Below, in pieces: positions 1-5,962 of a stretch of DNA of 38,389 nt (its first letter is position 1; each line of letters begins with the position of its first letter). Where the stretch lies: positions 1 to 38,389 of the forward strand of contig JACQXD010000021.1 of NCBI GenBank assembly GCA_016208875.1, in the 5' to 3' direction. A model generated the notes under the pieces. The model saw only the letters and a list, made by a program, of their open reading frames with translations, ran no database searches and was not told where the DNA came from. This DNA comes from Nitrospirota bacterium (GTDB taxonomy: Bacteria; Nitrospirota; Thermodesulfovibrionia; Thermodesulfovibrionales; UBA1546). A program made the translations under genes and the position numbers.

Positions 1-953
1 CTTGAATAAAGATTATTTCTTATAAAAATTTCTCCTACAAGCAGCATCTTGTAACAGTCCTGACAAAGAATAAAATTCCTTGAAAATGCACCTGAAAGAT
101 TTGATGAAAAACCTACCTTATCGGTAATATAGCAACCAAGCGCCGATTTTGCCTTCGCAAACTTGGGACTATCAGTAAAAGGTTTATTTTTGTTACAGCA
201 AAAGCATATATTTGACCTGTCTTGAGCAAATAAAGAATCTATTTTTTCTTTTACAATTAAATCTTGGTATTCTTTTTCTTCGACCATTAGCTTGTCGTTT
301 ATTTTCAGCGTGTATAGGCGTATTTCTTTTTTAGTAAGACGTTTTTGGGATTTAATAATCTCCAATATTTTGGACTCAATCTCCGTTAATAGTTTCTCAG
401 CTATATATTTTCCTTTGTCATTTATTTCTTTTTTCCCTTCTTTAGCTGTCTTGTGCAATTTAGTATATTCATCGTATTCTTTTTTGAGGTTATTATTTAC
501 TTCACAAAAAATATTTAATTTCTCCCCGATGACATTAACTTTTGTCCAATCAATCAGATACCTGTTTCTTCCAGAAAACTCTAAGTCTTTAAACATCTCA
601 TTAAGCGATAGAGTTAATAGTTTATTCATCGGAGAATGTGTTTCCGTTATTTCAATAAGATTAGGCACCGCCTGAGAAAGAAGATAACTCAAATTATTAG
701 TCGTAAGATATTTCTGAGGACTATTAGCCGCATCGGCATTGCCGACCCATAAATATTTTTTGGCGGTGTTATCGCTTATCTCTTCAAAATCAATATCAAT
801 AACCTTATCAAATATCCTATAGTTTATTATTACAAGGTGTTGCTTTTTCCCTTTAATTTCAGGAGTAAGGTCTTCCCGGATTAGATTATCGAGCAAATTG
901 TCAGAGTTATCCGCCAAAATCTTTCCGCCTATCTCCCTAATCGCCTCTAACAT
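1..953 (-). CDS. cas8b: Cas8b (TM1802/Csh1-like) type I-B CRISPR effector large subunit, 3' end cut by the window edge
   Basis: An open frame starts with ATG at 953 and runs without a stop to base 1, giving about 317 residues of the N-terminal part. It begins MLEAIREIGGKIL, has a YLWVGNADAANSPQKYLTT segment near residues 68-86, and ends with two CxxC pairs: CFCC near residue 252 and CQDC near residue 300. Between them lies CYITDKVGFSSNLSG. This order (start motif, 'YLYxGNAxGxNP'-like segment, paired zinc-binding cysteines, 'CYxTDKxGF') is what I know of the Cas8b TM1802/Csh1 family, the large subunit of type I-B Cascade that takes part in PAM recognition. The start lies 7 bases after the stop of the nucleotidyltransferase gene, so both are probably co-transcribed. 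Other cas genes would lie beyond the left edge. The assignment rests on motif recall, not a search. Confidence 0.78.
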   Translation of the reverse strand, partial: MLEAIREIGGKILADNSDNLLDNLIREDLTPEIKGKKQHLVIINYRIFDKVIDIDFEEISDNTAKKYLWVGNADAANSPQKYLTTNNLSYLLSQAVPNLIEITETHSPMNKLLTLSLNEMFKDLEFSGRNRYLIDWTKVNVIGEKLNIFCEVNNNLKKEYDEYTKLHKTAKEGKKEINDKGKYIAEKLLTEIESKILEIIKSQKRLTKKEIRLYTLKINDKLMVEEKEYQDLIVKEKIDSLFAQDRSNICFCCNKNKPFTDSPKFAKAKSALGCYITDKVGFSSNLSGAFSRNFILCQDCYKMLLVGEIFIRNNLYS

Positions 954-960
954 AGTTATT

Positions 961-1623
961 TCATCCTTGCGATTGAAGTTTTGTTATGCTGTCTTTTGTC
1001 ATCCACAAATCAATTGTCTTGAAGTTTAGTTTTAAATTGTTTAATTCCTTTTCCAAAGCAATAATATTCTTTTTTGGAACGGCAATAACTCCGGAGCCTA
1101 TTCTCAATCCAGCCAGTTTCTGAACAAGTCCGGTATCTTCATAGCGATAGGTAACGCCTTTGATAATTTTTTTTGTCTTAAAGCCATAAAATACCCTTTT
1201 TACTTTCATTTTTTCGTTAGAGGTTAATTTCTCAAGGCTGAAGGTTACAAGCATATAGTGATCCAATTCCAATCCTTGAACATTAATAGATGGGGACTTT
1301 GAAAACAAGATGATCCCGTCTTTTAATACTTCTTCGATAAGATGTGCATCTAACCTTTCATATTTCTTGTTAGTAAAAATAACCTGTATATTCCTGTCAA
1401 ATTCTTTTTCGAGCGTAAGTGCAAGCTCAGAGATTCTTGTTTTTGCATCCATTTCTTCAAAATCACTGTTATCAGTATCGAGCACAATGAGGATATCCAC
1501 ATCCGAACGTCTGTCAGCTTCGCCTTTTGCCACAGAGCCGAATAAAAAGATATATGCTATTTCATCAACAGAGGCATGTCGCGCAAATCTAAAAATAAGG
1601 TCTTTAAATTCTTCCTGCATCAT
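961..1623 (-). CDS. MNT-type nucleotidyltransferase with C-terminal extension (HEPN partner)
   Basis: This 220-residue protein has an N-terminal minimal nucleotidyltransferase (MNT) fold with the signature FLFGSVAKGEADRRSDVDIL (GS, then DVD) near residues 27-46. In MNT/HEPN pairs the MNT protein is usually the antitoxin and can AMPylate the HEPN toxin. The position where many MNTs carry a third acidic residue reads NIQVIF here, so catalysis is uncertain. Residues from about 115 on form a basic extension (FYGFKTKKIIKGVTYRYEDT, then a LRIGSGVIAVPKKN segment) resembling the tail of some archaeal and bacterial nucleotidyltransferase-domain proteins; I know no function for it. Its ATG overlaps the HEPN stop by 4 bases (ATGA), showing translational coupling, and cas8b starts 7 bases after its stop. 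Confidence 0.82.
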   Translation of the reverse strand: MMQEEFKDLIFRFARHASVDEIAYIFLFGSVAKGEADRRSDVDILIVLDTDNSDFEEMDAKTRISELALTLEKEFDRNIQVIFTNKKYERLDAHLIEEVLKDGIILFSKSPSINVQGLELDHYMLVTFSLEKLTSNEKMKVKRVFYGFKTKKIIKGVTYRYEDTGLVQKLAGLRIGSGVIAVPKKNIIALEKELNNLKLNFKTIDLWMTKDSITKLQSQG

Positions 1624-1979
1624 TTGATATTACCGCAGTTATTTTCTATTATTTGAAATAGTTCAATAGTTCTCTCCAGCTTCTTGCCGTTTATTTGACC
1701 GCCGTAAATCTGTCCAGGTCTTATCTGATTTTCAATTTCATGGAATGCCCTCCAAACCTGCTCGGTCTTATCCCCAAATATTTGAGGGCTCTTTTCCAGC
1801 ATTGTCCTGACCTTCTGATGCTTTTCGATATGGATGGCGGTCTTTGCCGCCATCGCCTCGATAAGATGAAAAGCGGCATAAAAATACGCCTCGATCCTCA
1901 ATGGAACTGAATTTGTTTCGTTACTGGCATCGGTTTTGAACATTTCATATTTCTCAAAATGAGTTTTAAAATCAGACAT
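1620..1979 (-). CDS. HEPN-domain protein, probable toxin of a HEPN/MNT pair
   Basis: The 119-residue, helix-rich protein has the HEPN pattern: RIEAYFYAAFHLIEAMAAK near residues 28-46, then a histidine-rich IHIEKHQKVRTML segment. The C-terminal region reads ENQIRPGQIYGG. The usual catalytic motif of HEPN RNases is R-x(4-6)-H. Here the arginine is followed after four residues by tyrosine rather than histidine, so RNase activity is doubtful and the protein may be a divergent or inactive member. It is the first gene of a likely operon HEPN-MNT-cas8b, with a 4-base overlap to the MNT gene. A promoter candidate lies about 60 bases upstream. The HEPN call is moderately firm; toxicity is inference from family and pairing. 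Confidence 0.75.
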   Translation of the reverse strand: MSDFKTHFEKYEMFKTDASNETNSVPLRIEAYFYAAFHLIEAMAAKTAIHIEKHQKVRTMLEKSPQIFGDKTEQVWRAFHEIENQIRPGQIYGGQINGKKLERTIELFQIIENNCGNIK

Positions 1980-2039
1980 TTATTAACCCTTTCGTTTATA
2001 TGACATACAGAAATATAAATTTTTGTAGAGATTTCTTAT

Positions 2040-2068
2040 ATTATATTACGAATTGGCTGTAATATTAA
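2040..2068 (-). promoter_or_regulatory. Candidate sigma-70 promoter for the HEPN-MNT-cas8b operon
   Basis: Read on the minus strand, a TTAATA box (2063-2068) is followed after 17 bases by a perfect TATAAT (2040-2045). Transcription would start near 2033, leaving a leader of roughly 50 bases before the HEPN start codon at 1979. The -10 match is perfect, but the surrounding DNA is very AT-rich, so chance matches are likely. Confidence 0.4.
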
Positions 2069-2115
2069 TAAAGATATTGCTGTTTTATTCAAACACAAAG
2101 AAAAAGCTAAACTAT

Positions 2116-2254
2116 CCCCCCTTCTTCCACTTCACTCCAGTCGTGTTACAGTGACAGTTTTTCAGTGTCAGTGTCGGTATACAGACAACAGACTATCAAG
2201 CATCAGACATTCAGACTTCCAGACTACAGACTCACAGAACACAGACTCTCGCAT
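2116..2254. repeat. Intergenic low-complexity element A (CCCCCCTTCTT... lead, then CAGACT words)
   Basis: A pyrimidine-rich lead, CCCCCCTTCTTCCACTTCAC, is followed by TCCAGTCGTGTTACAGTGAC and then a stretch dominated by imperfect reiterations of CAGTGTC, CAGACA and CAGACT with irregular spacing of about 7-12 bases. The lead and the CAGTGTCAGTGTCGG part recur almost unchanged in element C (about 3889-4020), and the lead recurs in element B. The element fills most of the space between the HEPN gene at 1979 and the truncated HEPN remnant ending at 2283. It has no coding capacity that I trust, no transposase and no clear terminal inverted repeats. Confidence 0.75.
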
Positions 2255-2282
2255 GTTCTCCATATCTCTGTCTTTTCGATTT

Positions 2283-2372
2283 TCAAATCTTTATATTGTT
2301 TTCTATGGATTTAAGATCATTATCGGCTTTTCTGAACCACTGCTTAACAATCGAAAGCCTTTCGTCATCCAT
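2283..2372 (-). pseudogene. Truncated HEPN gene, N-terminal 29 codons only
   Basis: The ATG at 2372 overlaps the end of the upstream MNT gene by 8 bases and reads MDDERLSIVKQW followed by FRKADNDLKSIENNIKI, then TGA at 2283. The WFRKADNDL segment is the typical N terminus of HEPN partners of small MNT proteins, which normally run to about 120-140 residues. The helices with the Rx4-6H catalytic motif are absent. Low-complexity element A lies a few dozen bases downstream, so the rest of the gene seems to have been replaced or eroded. It was found by reading the frame after the MNT stop and is too short for ordinary gene calling. Confidence 0.72.
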
Positions 2373-2676
2373 AAATCACCTTTCCATGATGAAAGGCTTC
2401 ATATAAAATCGTGCCTGCTACTTCCTTTAATTTCTCAGCTTCTTTTTTTGTAAATGCAAATATATCGAGTGAAAAATTTCTTTTTGAGAAAAGCCTGCTC
2501 AAGAAAAGATTCCTCTTATGAGGATTTAAATCCGTATCCCATATAACGACTATATCTATATCGCTATCTTCTGTTGATTCACCTCCGGCATATGAACCAA
2601 ATAATATTATTTTTTCAGGTGACACTGCTTCTACAATTCTGTTTTTAATACTTTCAAGCTTTTTTTCGTCTATCAT
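2365..2676 (-). CDS. Minimal nucleotidyltransferase (MNT antitoxin type)
   Basis: The 103-residue protein is typical in size for stand-alone MNT proteins. It has IILFGSYAGGESTEDSDIDI (GS followed by DID) near residues 23-42 and a third acidic residue in FSLDIFAF near residue 74, so all three metal-binding carboxylates appear present. MNT proteins pair with HEPN toxins and usually neutralise them, in studied cases by AMPylating a tyrosine. Here the partner gene directly downstream is cut to 29 codons, leaving the antitoxin orphaned. An AAGG ribosome-binding match lies a few bases before the ATG. Family assignment is secure; current function is uncertain because the toxin is gone. Confidence 0.87.
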   Translation of the reverse strand: MIDEKKLESIKNRIVEAVSPEKIILFGSYAGGESTEDSDIDIVVIWDTDLNPHKRNLFLSRLFSKRNFSLDIFAFTKKEAEKLKEVAGTILYEAFHHGKVIYG

Positions 2677-2786
2677 AATGCTGCCTTATTGTTGTATCCT
2701 TTAAAATGTATTTTTCGCCATATTGTATCACGAATATGCCGATTTTATGGCTTTTCGCAATATTGTATTGCAAACGTATTTATTTA

Positions 2787-2870
2787 TCCCCTTCTTCCCT
2801 TTACCCCAGCCCATACGAGTTTGAGAGTTATAGAGTTTATAGAGTTCATGGAGTTCAAGAGTTAAAAATC
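2787..2870. repeat. Intergenic low-complexity element B (GAGTT words)
   Basis: A lead of CCCCTTCTTCCCTTTACCCC, clearly related to the leads of elements A and C, is followed by reiterated GAGTT words (GAGTTTGAGAGTTATAGAG, then further copies to about 2862) spaced about 8-10 bases apart. It lies between the AbiEii-type gene and the MNT gene. Short open frames across it on both strands are artefacts of the repetition. No hairpin followed by a T-run is evident. Confidence 0.65.
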
Positions 2871-2899
2871 CCAAAATACAGCTTACATTACTCTTAAAC

Positions 2900-3586
2900 C
2901 TATTTTTTTTCTTTCCGTGTTTCATCAATCAATTGCACTGCCTTTTCTATGAAAAGCCTCTTCAGTTCTTTTACATCCAAAGGCTTCAAGAGCCTGAGCT
3001 TTAATTCTTCGGATGTATCCGGTAGCTCCCTGACCTGTTCAAAGGCTATCGCAAGATAATATTTATCCATTCCCGGGTCTTTTTCCGACGCCTTATTGAT
3101 CAATTCGTCAAGATTAAACTTGCCTTCTTTTATCAAAAAATAAATATCTACAAAATCTCTTTCCGCTGCCCTGCCGAAAAGGGCAAGAAGTTTTCCAACT
3201 GCTATATCAATAAAGCTGTCCACTATCGTCCCTTCTATATTCTGAGTTTTATCAAGCCTGTATGGACTGTCAAGGGCAAATTGAATTTTCATTGATTCTT
3301 CCCCTCTTTTAGCTATCATTTCTACAAAACTTTTAAAGTTTCTTATTGGATTAACAGCTATGCCTTTTTTCTCCAGCTCAATTTTTAACTTTTTTGAAAT
3401 AAGTTGAATCAAGTCTTCTGTAGAAGTAAAAAAGTCTATGTCTTCAGAAACCCTGTGGTGAAGATAGTATGCTGATAAAGCAGACCCGCCTGTAAAATAA
3501 AATTCTTTTGCTTCTTCTATACCTTTGAGAGCATTAATTATTTCCAGCTGGAGTTCCGTCAATGGTCCTTCTTCTTTTCCACTCAA
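2900..3586 (-). CDS. AbiEii/AbiGii-type nucleotidyltransferase toxin
   Basis: The protein has about 228 residues. The family signature YFTGGSALSAYYLHHR, followed by VSEDIDFF, is at residues 30-53, and a later KLLALFGRAAERDFVDIYFL segment carries the conserved K, R, R-D and D positions. AbiEii proteins are nucleotidyltransferases; characterised members of the AbiE group act on tRNA or other cell targets and cause growth arrest during phage infection. The start is not certain: the longest frame begins at TTG 3586, while a second TTG at 3562 has GAAGGA just upstream and gives the more usual LTELQLEI start. Either start overlaps the upstream partner gene (29 or 53 bases), which suggests translational coupling. 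Family call firm; toxicity inferred. Confidence 0.87.
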   Translation of the reverse strand: MSGKEEGPLTELQLEIINALKGIEEAKEFYFTGGSALSAYYLHHRVSEDIDFFTSTEDLIQLISKKLKIELEKKGIAVNPIRNFKSFVEMIAKRGEESMKIQFALDSPYRLDKTQNIEGTIVDSFIDIAVGKLLALFGRAAERDFVDIYFLIKEGKFNLDELINKASEKDPGMDKYYLAIAFEQVRELPDTSEELKLRLLKPLDVKELKRLFIEKAVQLIDETRKEKK

Positions 3587-3800
3587 AGTAGTTCTCCCAT
3601 AATTTCTTTATAGGTTTAGGCAAATAAAGTTCAGGCAATAACCTTTCAACTTCATTAAAGTCGAGGTCTTTAATATCTTCCAGACGGCCTTTTAGAAGAA
3701 CCTGTTTAATCCACCATTTTCTATTTTGCTCTTCATTAAGGTTTAGTTTCTCAATGTCTGCAAACCAGACTATATGTTTCTTGTCATATGCAGTTTTCAC
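3534..3800 (-). CDS. Small partner of the AbiEii-type protein, probable antitoxin (DUF6922-like)
   Basis: The 88-residue protein contains WFADIEKLNLNEEQNRKWW and VLLKGRLEDIKDLDFNEVE, then a basic and aromatic C terminus. The pattern 'D-x-EKLx, then a VLxxGxLEDIxxL segment' is what I recall for the short proteins encoded just upstream of AbiEii genes (DUF6922-like). They replace the larger AbiEi regulator and are presumed antitoxins. Translation starts at GTG 3800, supported by a perfect AGGAGG 7 bases upstream. The 3' end overlaps the AbiEii-type gene by up to 53 bases in another frame. No DNA-binding domain is obvious, so transcriptional autoregulation cannot be claimed. Confidence 0.72.
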   Translation of the reverse strand: MKTAYDKKHIVWFADIEKLNLNEEQNRKWWIKQVLLKGRLEDIKDLDFNEVERLLPELYLPKPIKKLWENYFEWKRRRTIDGTPAGNN

Positions 3801-3806
3801 TTATTG

Positions 3807-3812
3807 CCTCCT
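3807..3812 (-). promoter_or_regulatory. Shine-Dalgarno site that fixes the GTG start of the antitoxin-like gene
   Basis: On the minus strand this reads AGGAGG, 6 bases upstream of GTG 3798-3800. It is the strongest ribosome-binding match in the island and decides the start of the 88-residue gene. Confidence 0.8.
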
Positions 3813-3888
3813 GATTTTGAGGTAATTTTAACAGATATCCGGCTCTTTATAAAGGACTATTCCGTTTAATACTAAATTGACAGTTTCT

Positions 3889-4020
3889 TCCCCCTTTTCC
3901 CTTCACTCCAGCCGTGTTACAGTGACAGTGAACAGTGTCAGTGTCGGTGTCAGCAACAGACTTCCAGACAATCAGAATACAGACTCACAGAAGACAAATA
4001 ATCTGACAATCTGACATCTG
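3889..4020. repeat. Intergenic low-complexity element C (second copy of element A type)
   Basis: It starts with CCCCCTTTTCCCTTCACTCC and AGCCGTGTTACAGTGACAG, a near copy of the element A lead, and continues with CAGTGTCAGTGTCGGTGTC and then CAGACT/CAGACA/CTGACA words to about 4020. It fills the 245-base gap between the AbiEii partner gene and the next nucleotidyltransferase gene. No terminal inverted repeats or transposase are visible. Confidence 0.75.
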
Positions 4021-4045
4021 TCATCTATGCTTTGCCTTCTACCCT

Positions 4046-4612
4046 TCACTTTTCTCCAACTCTTTTTTGCACAGCATCCCAAATTTCCACTAATCCCAGA
4101 CGTTTCGCCCATTCTTCAATATAATCTTTATCTATCTCATCTCCGCTGATCTTTAAAATGCCGGTAATATCACGAAGGTGTTTTTCAGAACCGCCCTCCT
4201 TGTAATATTGCATCTTTTTAATAATCACATCCTCTGGCGCGGCAAAATTCGCCTGATAAGATTCCGCAGGGAAAATCCGCCTTATCCGATTGAAACGGCT
4301 ATTATCGAACGGTGTATTTTGTTTTATTATGACATCTATCTTAAGGCCGGAGGCTGGATGAATGATATTAAACTGCCCCAGATTATGGATAGCGTCTCTT
4401 ATCATTTCTTCGGTTATAAAGAACTCATCCTGTGGGAAAGCTTTTAGCAAGCCGTCAATATGTCGCTCATTTATTGCAGCAACGATGTCAATATCATTTG
4501 TCAGTCGTGGCTCTCCATATGCCATAGATGCAACGGAACCGGTGACAAGATAAGGAATTTGAAGCTTCTCGGATATCTCGACAACTTTCTGTAATAACTC
4601 AAATGGCCCCAT
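4046..4612 (-). CDS. Nucleotidyltransferase-fold protein (DUF6036-like), toxin-antitoxin type
   Basis: The 188-residue protein has LVTGSVASMAYGEPR followed by LTNDIDIV near residues 22-44, giving the GS and DID positions of the polymerase-beta nucleotidyltransferase fold. Its C-terminal part, EDVIIKKMQYYKEGGSEKH and then RDITGILKISGDEID, is typical of a family of bacterial nucleotidyltransferases often found beside a 70-80 residue protein. The long frame opens at TTG 4630, but ATG 4612 has AAGG about 7 bases upstream and fits the family start better. The start overlaps the 75-residue gene by 14 bases. I recognise the family but know no member whose target is proven. Confidence 0.78.
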   Translation of the reverse strand: MGPFELLQKVVEISEKLQIPYLVTGSVASMAYGEPRLTNDIDIVAAINERHIDGLLKAFPQDEFFITEEMIRDAIHNLGQFNIIHPASGLKIDVIIKQNTPFDNSRFNRIRRIFPAESYQANFAAPEDVIIKKMQYYKEGGSEKHLRDITGILKISGDEIDKDYIEEWAKRLGLVEIWDAVQKRVGEK

Positions 4613-4826
4613 GAGAAAGCCTTTTTGCAACTTCTTTTACGACTATATCTTCACTCCATTCAGGATGAGTTTTTTGCACATAAGTCATCAACATGCTGCG
4701 CGCAGACAACCAGATATTAAAACCAATCCTAATTCTTTCAGCAGATGTCTTACTGCTTAATACGTTCGCCATTTGGTCATCCACGACCTCAATCTGTCCT
4801 TTATCGAGTCTTAGTGTCTTCTTCAT
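4599..4826 (-). CDS. Small conserved partner of the nucleotidyltransferase (putative antitoxin)
   Basis: The 75-residue protein has a helical C-terminal half, RIRIGFNIWLSARSMLMTY, followed by THPEWSEDIVVKEVAKRLSH. This is a pattern I know from short proteins encoded immediately before nucleotidyltransferases of the downstream type. Its ATG lies one base after the argB stop, so it depends on read-through of the argB transcript and probably on coupled translation. It overlaps the nucleotidyltransferase by 14 bases. The antitoxin role is inference from gene order. Confidence 0.72.
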   Translation of the reverse strand: MKKTLRLDKGQIEVVDDQMANVLSSKTSAERIRIGFNIWLSARSMLMTYVQKTHPEWSEDIVVKEVAKRLSHGAI

Positions 4827-4827
4827 T

Positions 4828-5721
4828 TCAAACTTTAAGGGTGTTGATGATCTCCGTGCCTATCCCCTCTTTTGTGAATATCTCAAGCAGGAGGCAGTGC
4901 GAAATCCTGCCGTCAACGATATGGGTTTTCGCGACCCCGCTCGCGATTGCCTTTATGCAGGCATTAACCTTTGGGATCATGCCGCCGGATATTGTTTCGT
5001 CCGAAAGGAGTTTCTTTATGTCTTTCCCTCTAAGCGTAGAGATTATATTGCCTTTTTTATCCTTTATGCCCGGCACATCCGTAAGGAGTATCAGTTTTTC
5101 AGCCATTAATTTTGAGGCTATTGCAGAGGCAACATAATCTGCATTTATATTGAAAGTCTCTCCAAGCTGTCCTATACCGATCGGGGATATAACAGGTATA
5201 AATCCCTCTTTCTCAAGGCTCTCGATAACCTGTGAATTTATATCCGTCACCTCTCCTACAAGGCCGAGATCGATTATCTCTTCCATTCCGGTCTCGGGCG
5301 TTGCCTTTTTCACAATTTTTTTCTTGGCCTTTATAAGTTCTCCGTCTTTTCCGCTCAAACCTATTGCCTTTCCACCGTGCTTGTTTATCAGAGAGACAAT
5401 TTCCTTATTCACGAGACCGCCGAGTACCATCTCTACAATATCCATCGTCTCTTTATCCGTGACCCTCTGACCCTGAATAAAGGTCGGCTTTTTCCCCATC
5501 TTCTCCATCGTAGAGCTTATCTTTGGCCCGCCTCCATGAACGATAACCGGGCGGACGCCTATAAAGCTTAAAAGCGATATGTCCTGTGCAAAGGCGTCTT
5601 TTAAATGATCCTCAACCTGTGCAGCGCCGCCGTATTTTATTACAAATGTCTTCCCTGAAAAAGTTCTGATATACGGCAGCGCCTCGATTAATATATTCGC
5701 CTTTGTGATTATGTCTTTCAT
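4828..5721 (-). CDS. argB: Acetylglutamate kinase
   Basis: ArgB phosphorylates N-acetyl-L-glutamate with ATP, the second step of arginine synthesis, in the cytoplasm. The 297-residue product has the expected length. It shows VIKYGGAAQ (phosphate-binding glycines and lysine) near residue 28, RPVIVHGGGPKIS near residue 57, NADYVASAIASKL, and ISGGMIPKVNACIKAI near the C terminus, all family hallmarks. The open frame extends upstream to a TTG at 5814, but ATG 5721 (MKDIITKANILIEALPYI) is the usual ArgB start. It sits fourth in a minus-strand operon after tyrS, the FmdE-family gene and a 60-residue gene, with the toxin-antitoxin-like pair directly downstream. Confidence 0.97.
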   Translation of the reverse strand: MKDIITKANILIEALPYIRTFSGKTFVIKYGGAAQVEDHLKDAFAQDISLLSFIGVRPVIVHGGGPKISSTMEKMGKKPTFIQGQRVTDKETMDIVEMVLGGLVNKEIVSLINKHGGKAIGLSGKDGELIKAKKKIVKKATPETGMEEIIDLGLVGEVTDINSQVIESLEKEGFIPVISPIGIGQLGETFNINADYVASAIASKLMAEKLILLTDVPGIKDKKGNIISTLRGKDIKKLLSDETISGGMIPKVNACIKAIASGVAKTHIVDGRISHCLLLEIFTKEGIGTEIINTLKV

Positions 5722-5779
5722 AATTGCATTTGATTTTAACGTGGAGTGCGAAATGTTTTCAAGCGAAAGCCGGTTAATA

Positions 5780-5962
5780 CTATTTCTTCTTTCCCCAAAA
5801 AGCCAGATCGCCAAGCATGAGTTTTAGAAGTTCGGAGAAAGATTTTTTCGAGACTTCCTTGCACCTGCATGCATCTTCGCTTCCGGATTCATGCTCACCC
5901 TCTTTTTCCTTCTTCACCGGTATCGGGCAGCATTCAGTCGCTTTTTGTCGATCCTTTTCCAT
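5780..5962 (-). CDS. Small cysteine-containing hypothetical protein
   Basis: The 60-residue protein is charged. It has a CC pair at residues 11-12, a CRC pair near residue 32, and a C terminus reading FSELLKLMLGDLAFWGKKK. I do not recognise the family. The gene is likely real because a strong AGAGGAG site lies 4-5 bases before its ATG. It overlaps the end of the FmdE-family gene by 29 bases and precedes argB by 58 bases in the same direction. The cysteines could bind a metal, but the spacing (CC, CxC) is not a standard zinc ribbon. Function unknown. Confidence 0.6.
   Translation of the reverse strand: MEKDRQKATECCPIPVKKEKEGEHESGSEDACRCKEVSKKSFSELLKLMLGDLAFWGKKK

Noticed and set aside
292-675. 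127-residue plus-strand frame
   Set aside because: It is antisense to the cas8b frame, which shows clear family motifs; the protein is Phe/Ser/Leu-rich as expected for a shadow frame.
2728-2928. Small minus-strand frame of 66 residues
   Set aside because: It runs through low-complexity element B and the end of the AbiEii-type gene, and has no recognisable domain.
2116-4020. CRISPR array or integron attC sites
   Set aside because: The repeated words are short, irregularly spaced and lack constant-length spacers. The elements have no paired core sites as in attC, and no integrase is present.
5722-5814. 31-residue N-terminal extension of ArgB
   Set aside because: It starts at TTG, has no ribosome site and goes beyond the normal ArgB N terminus.
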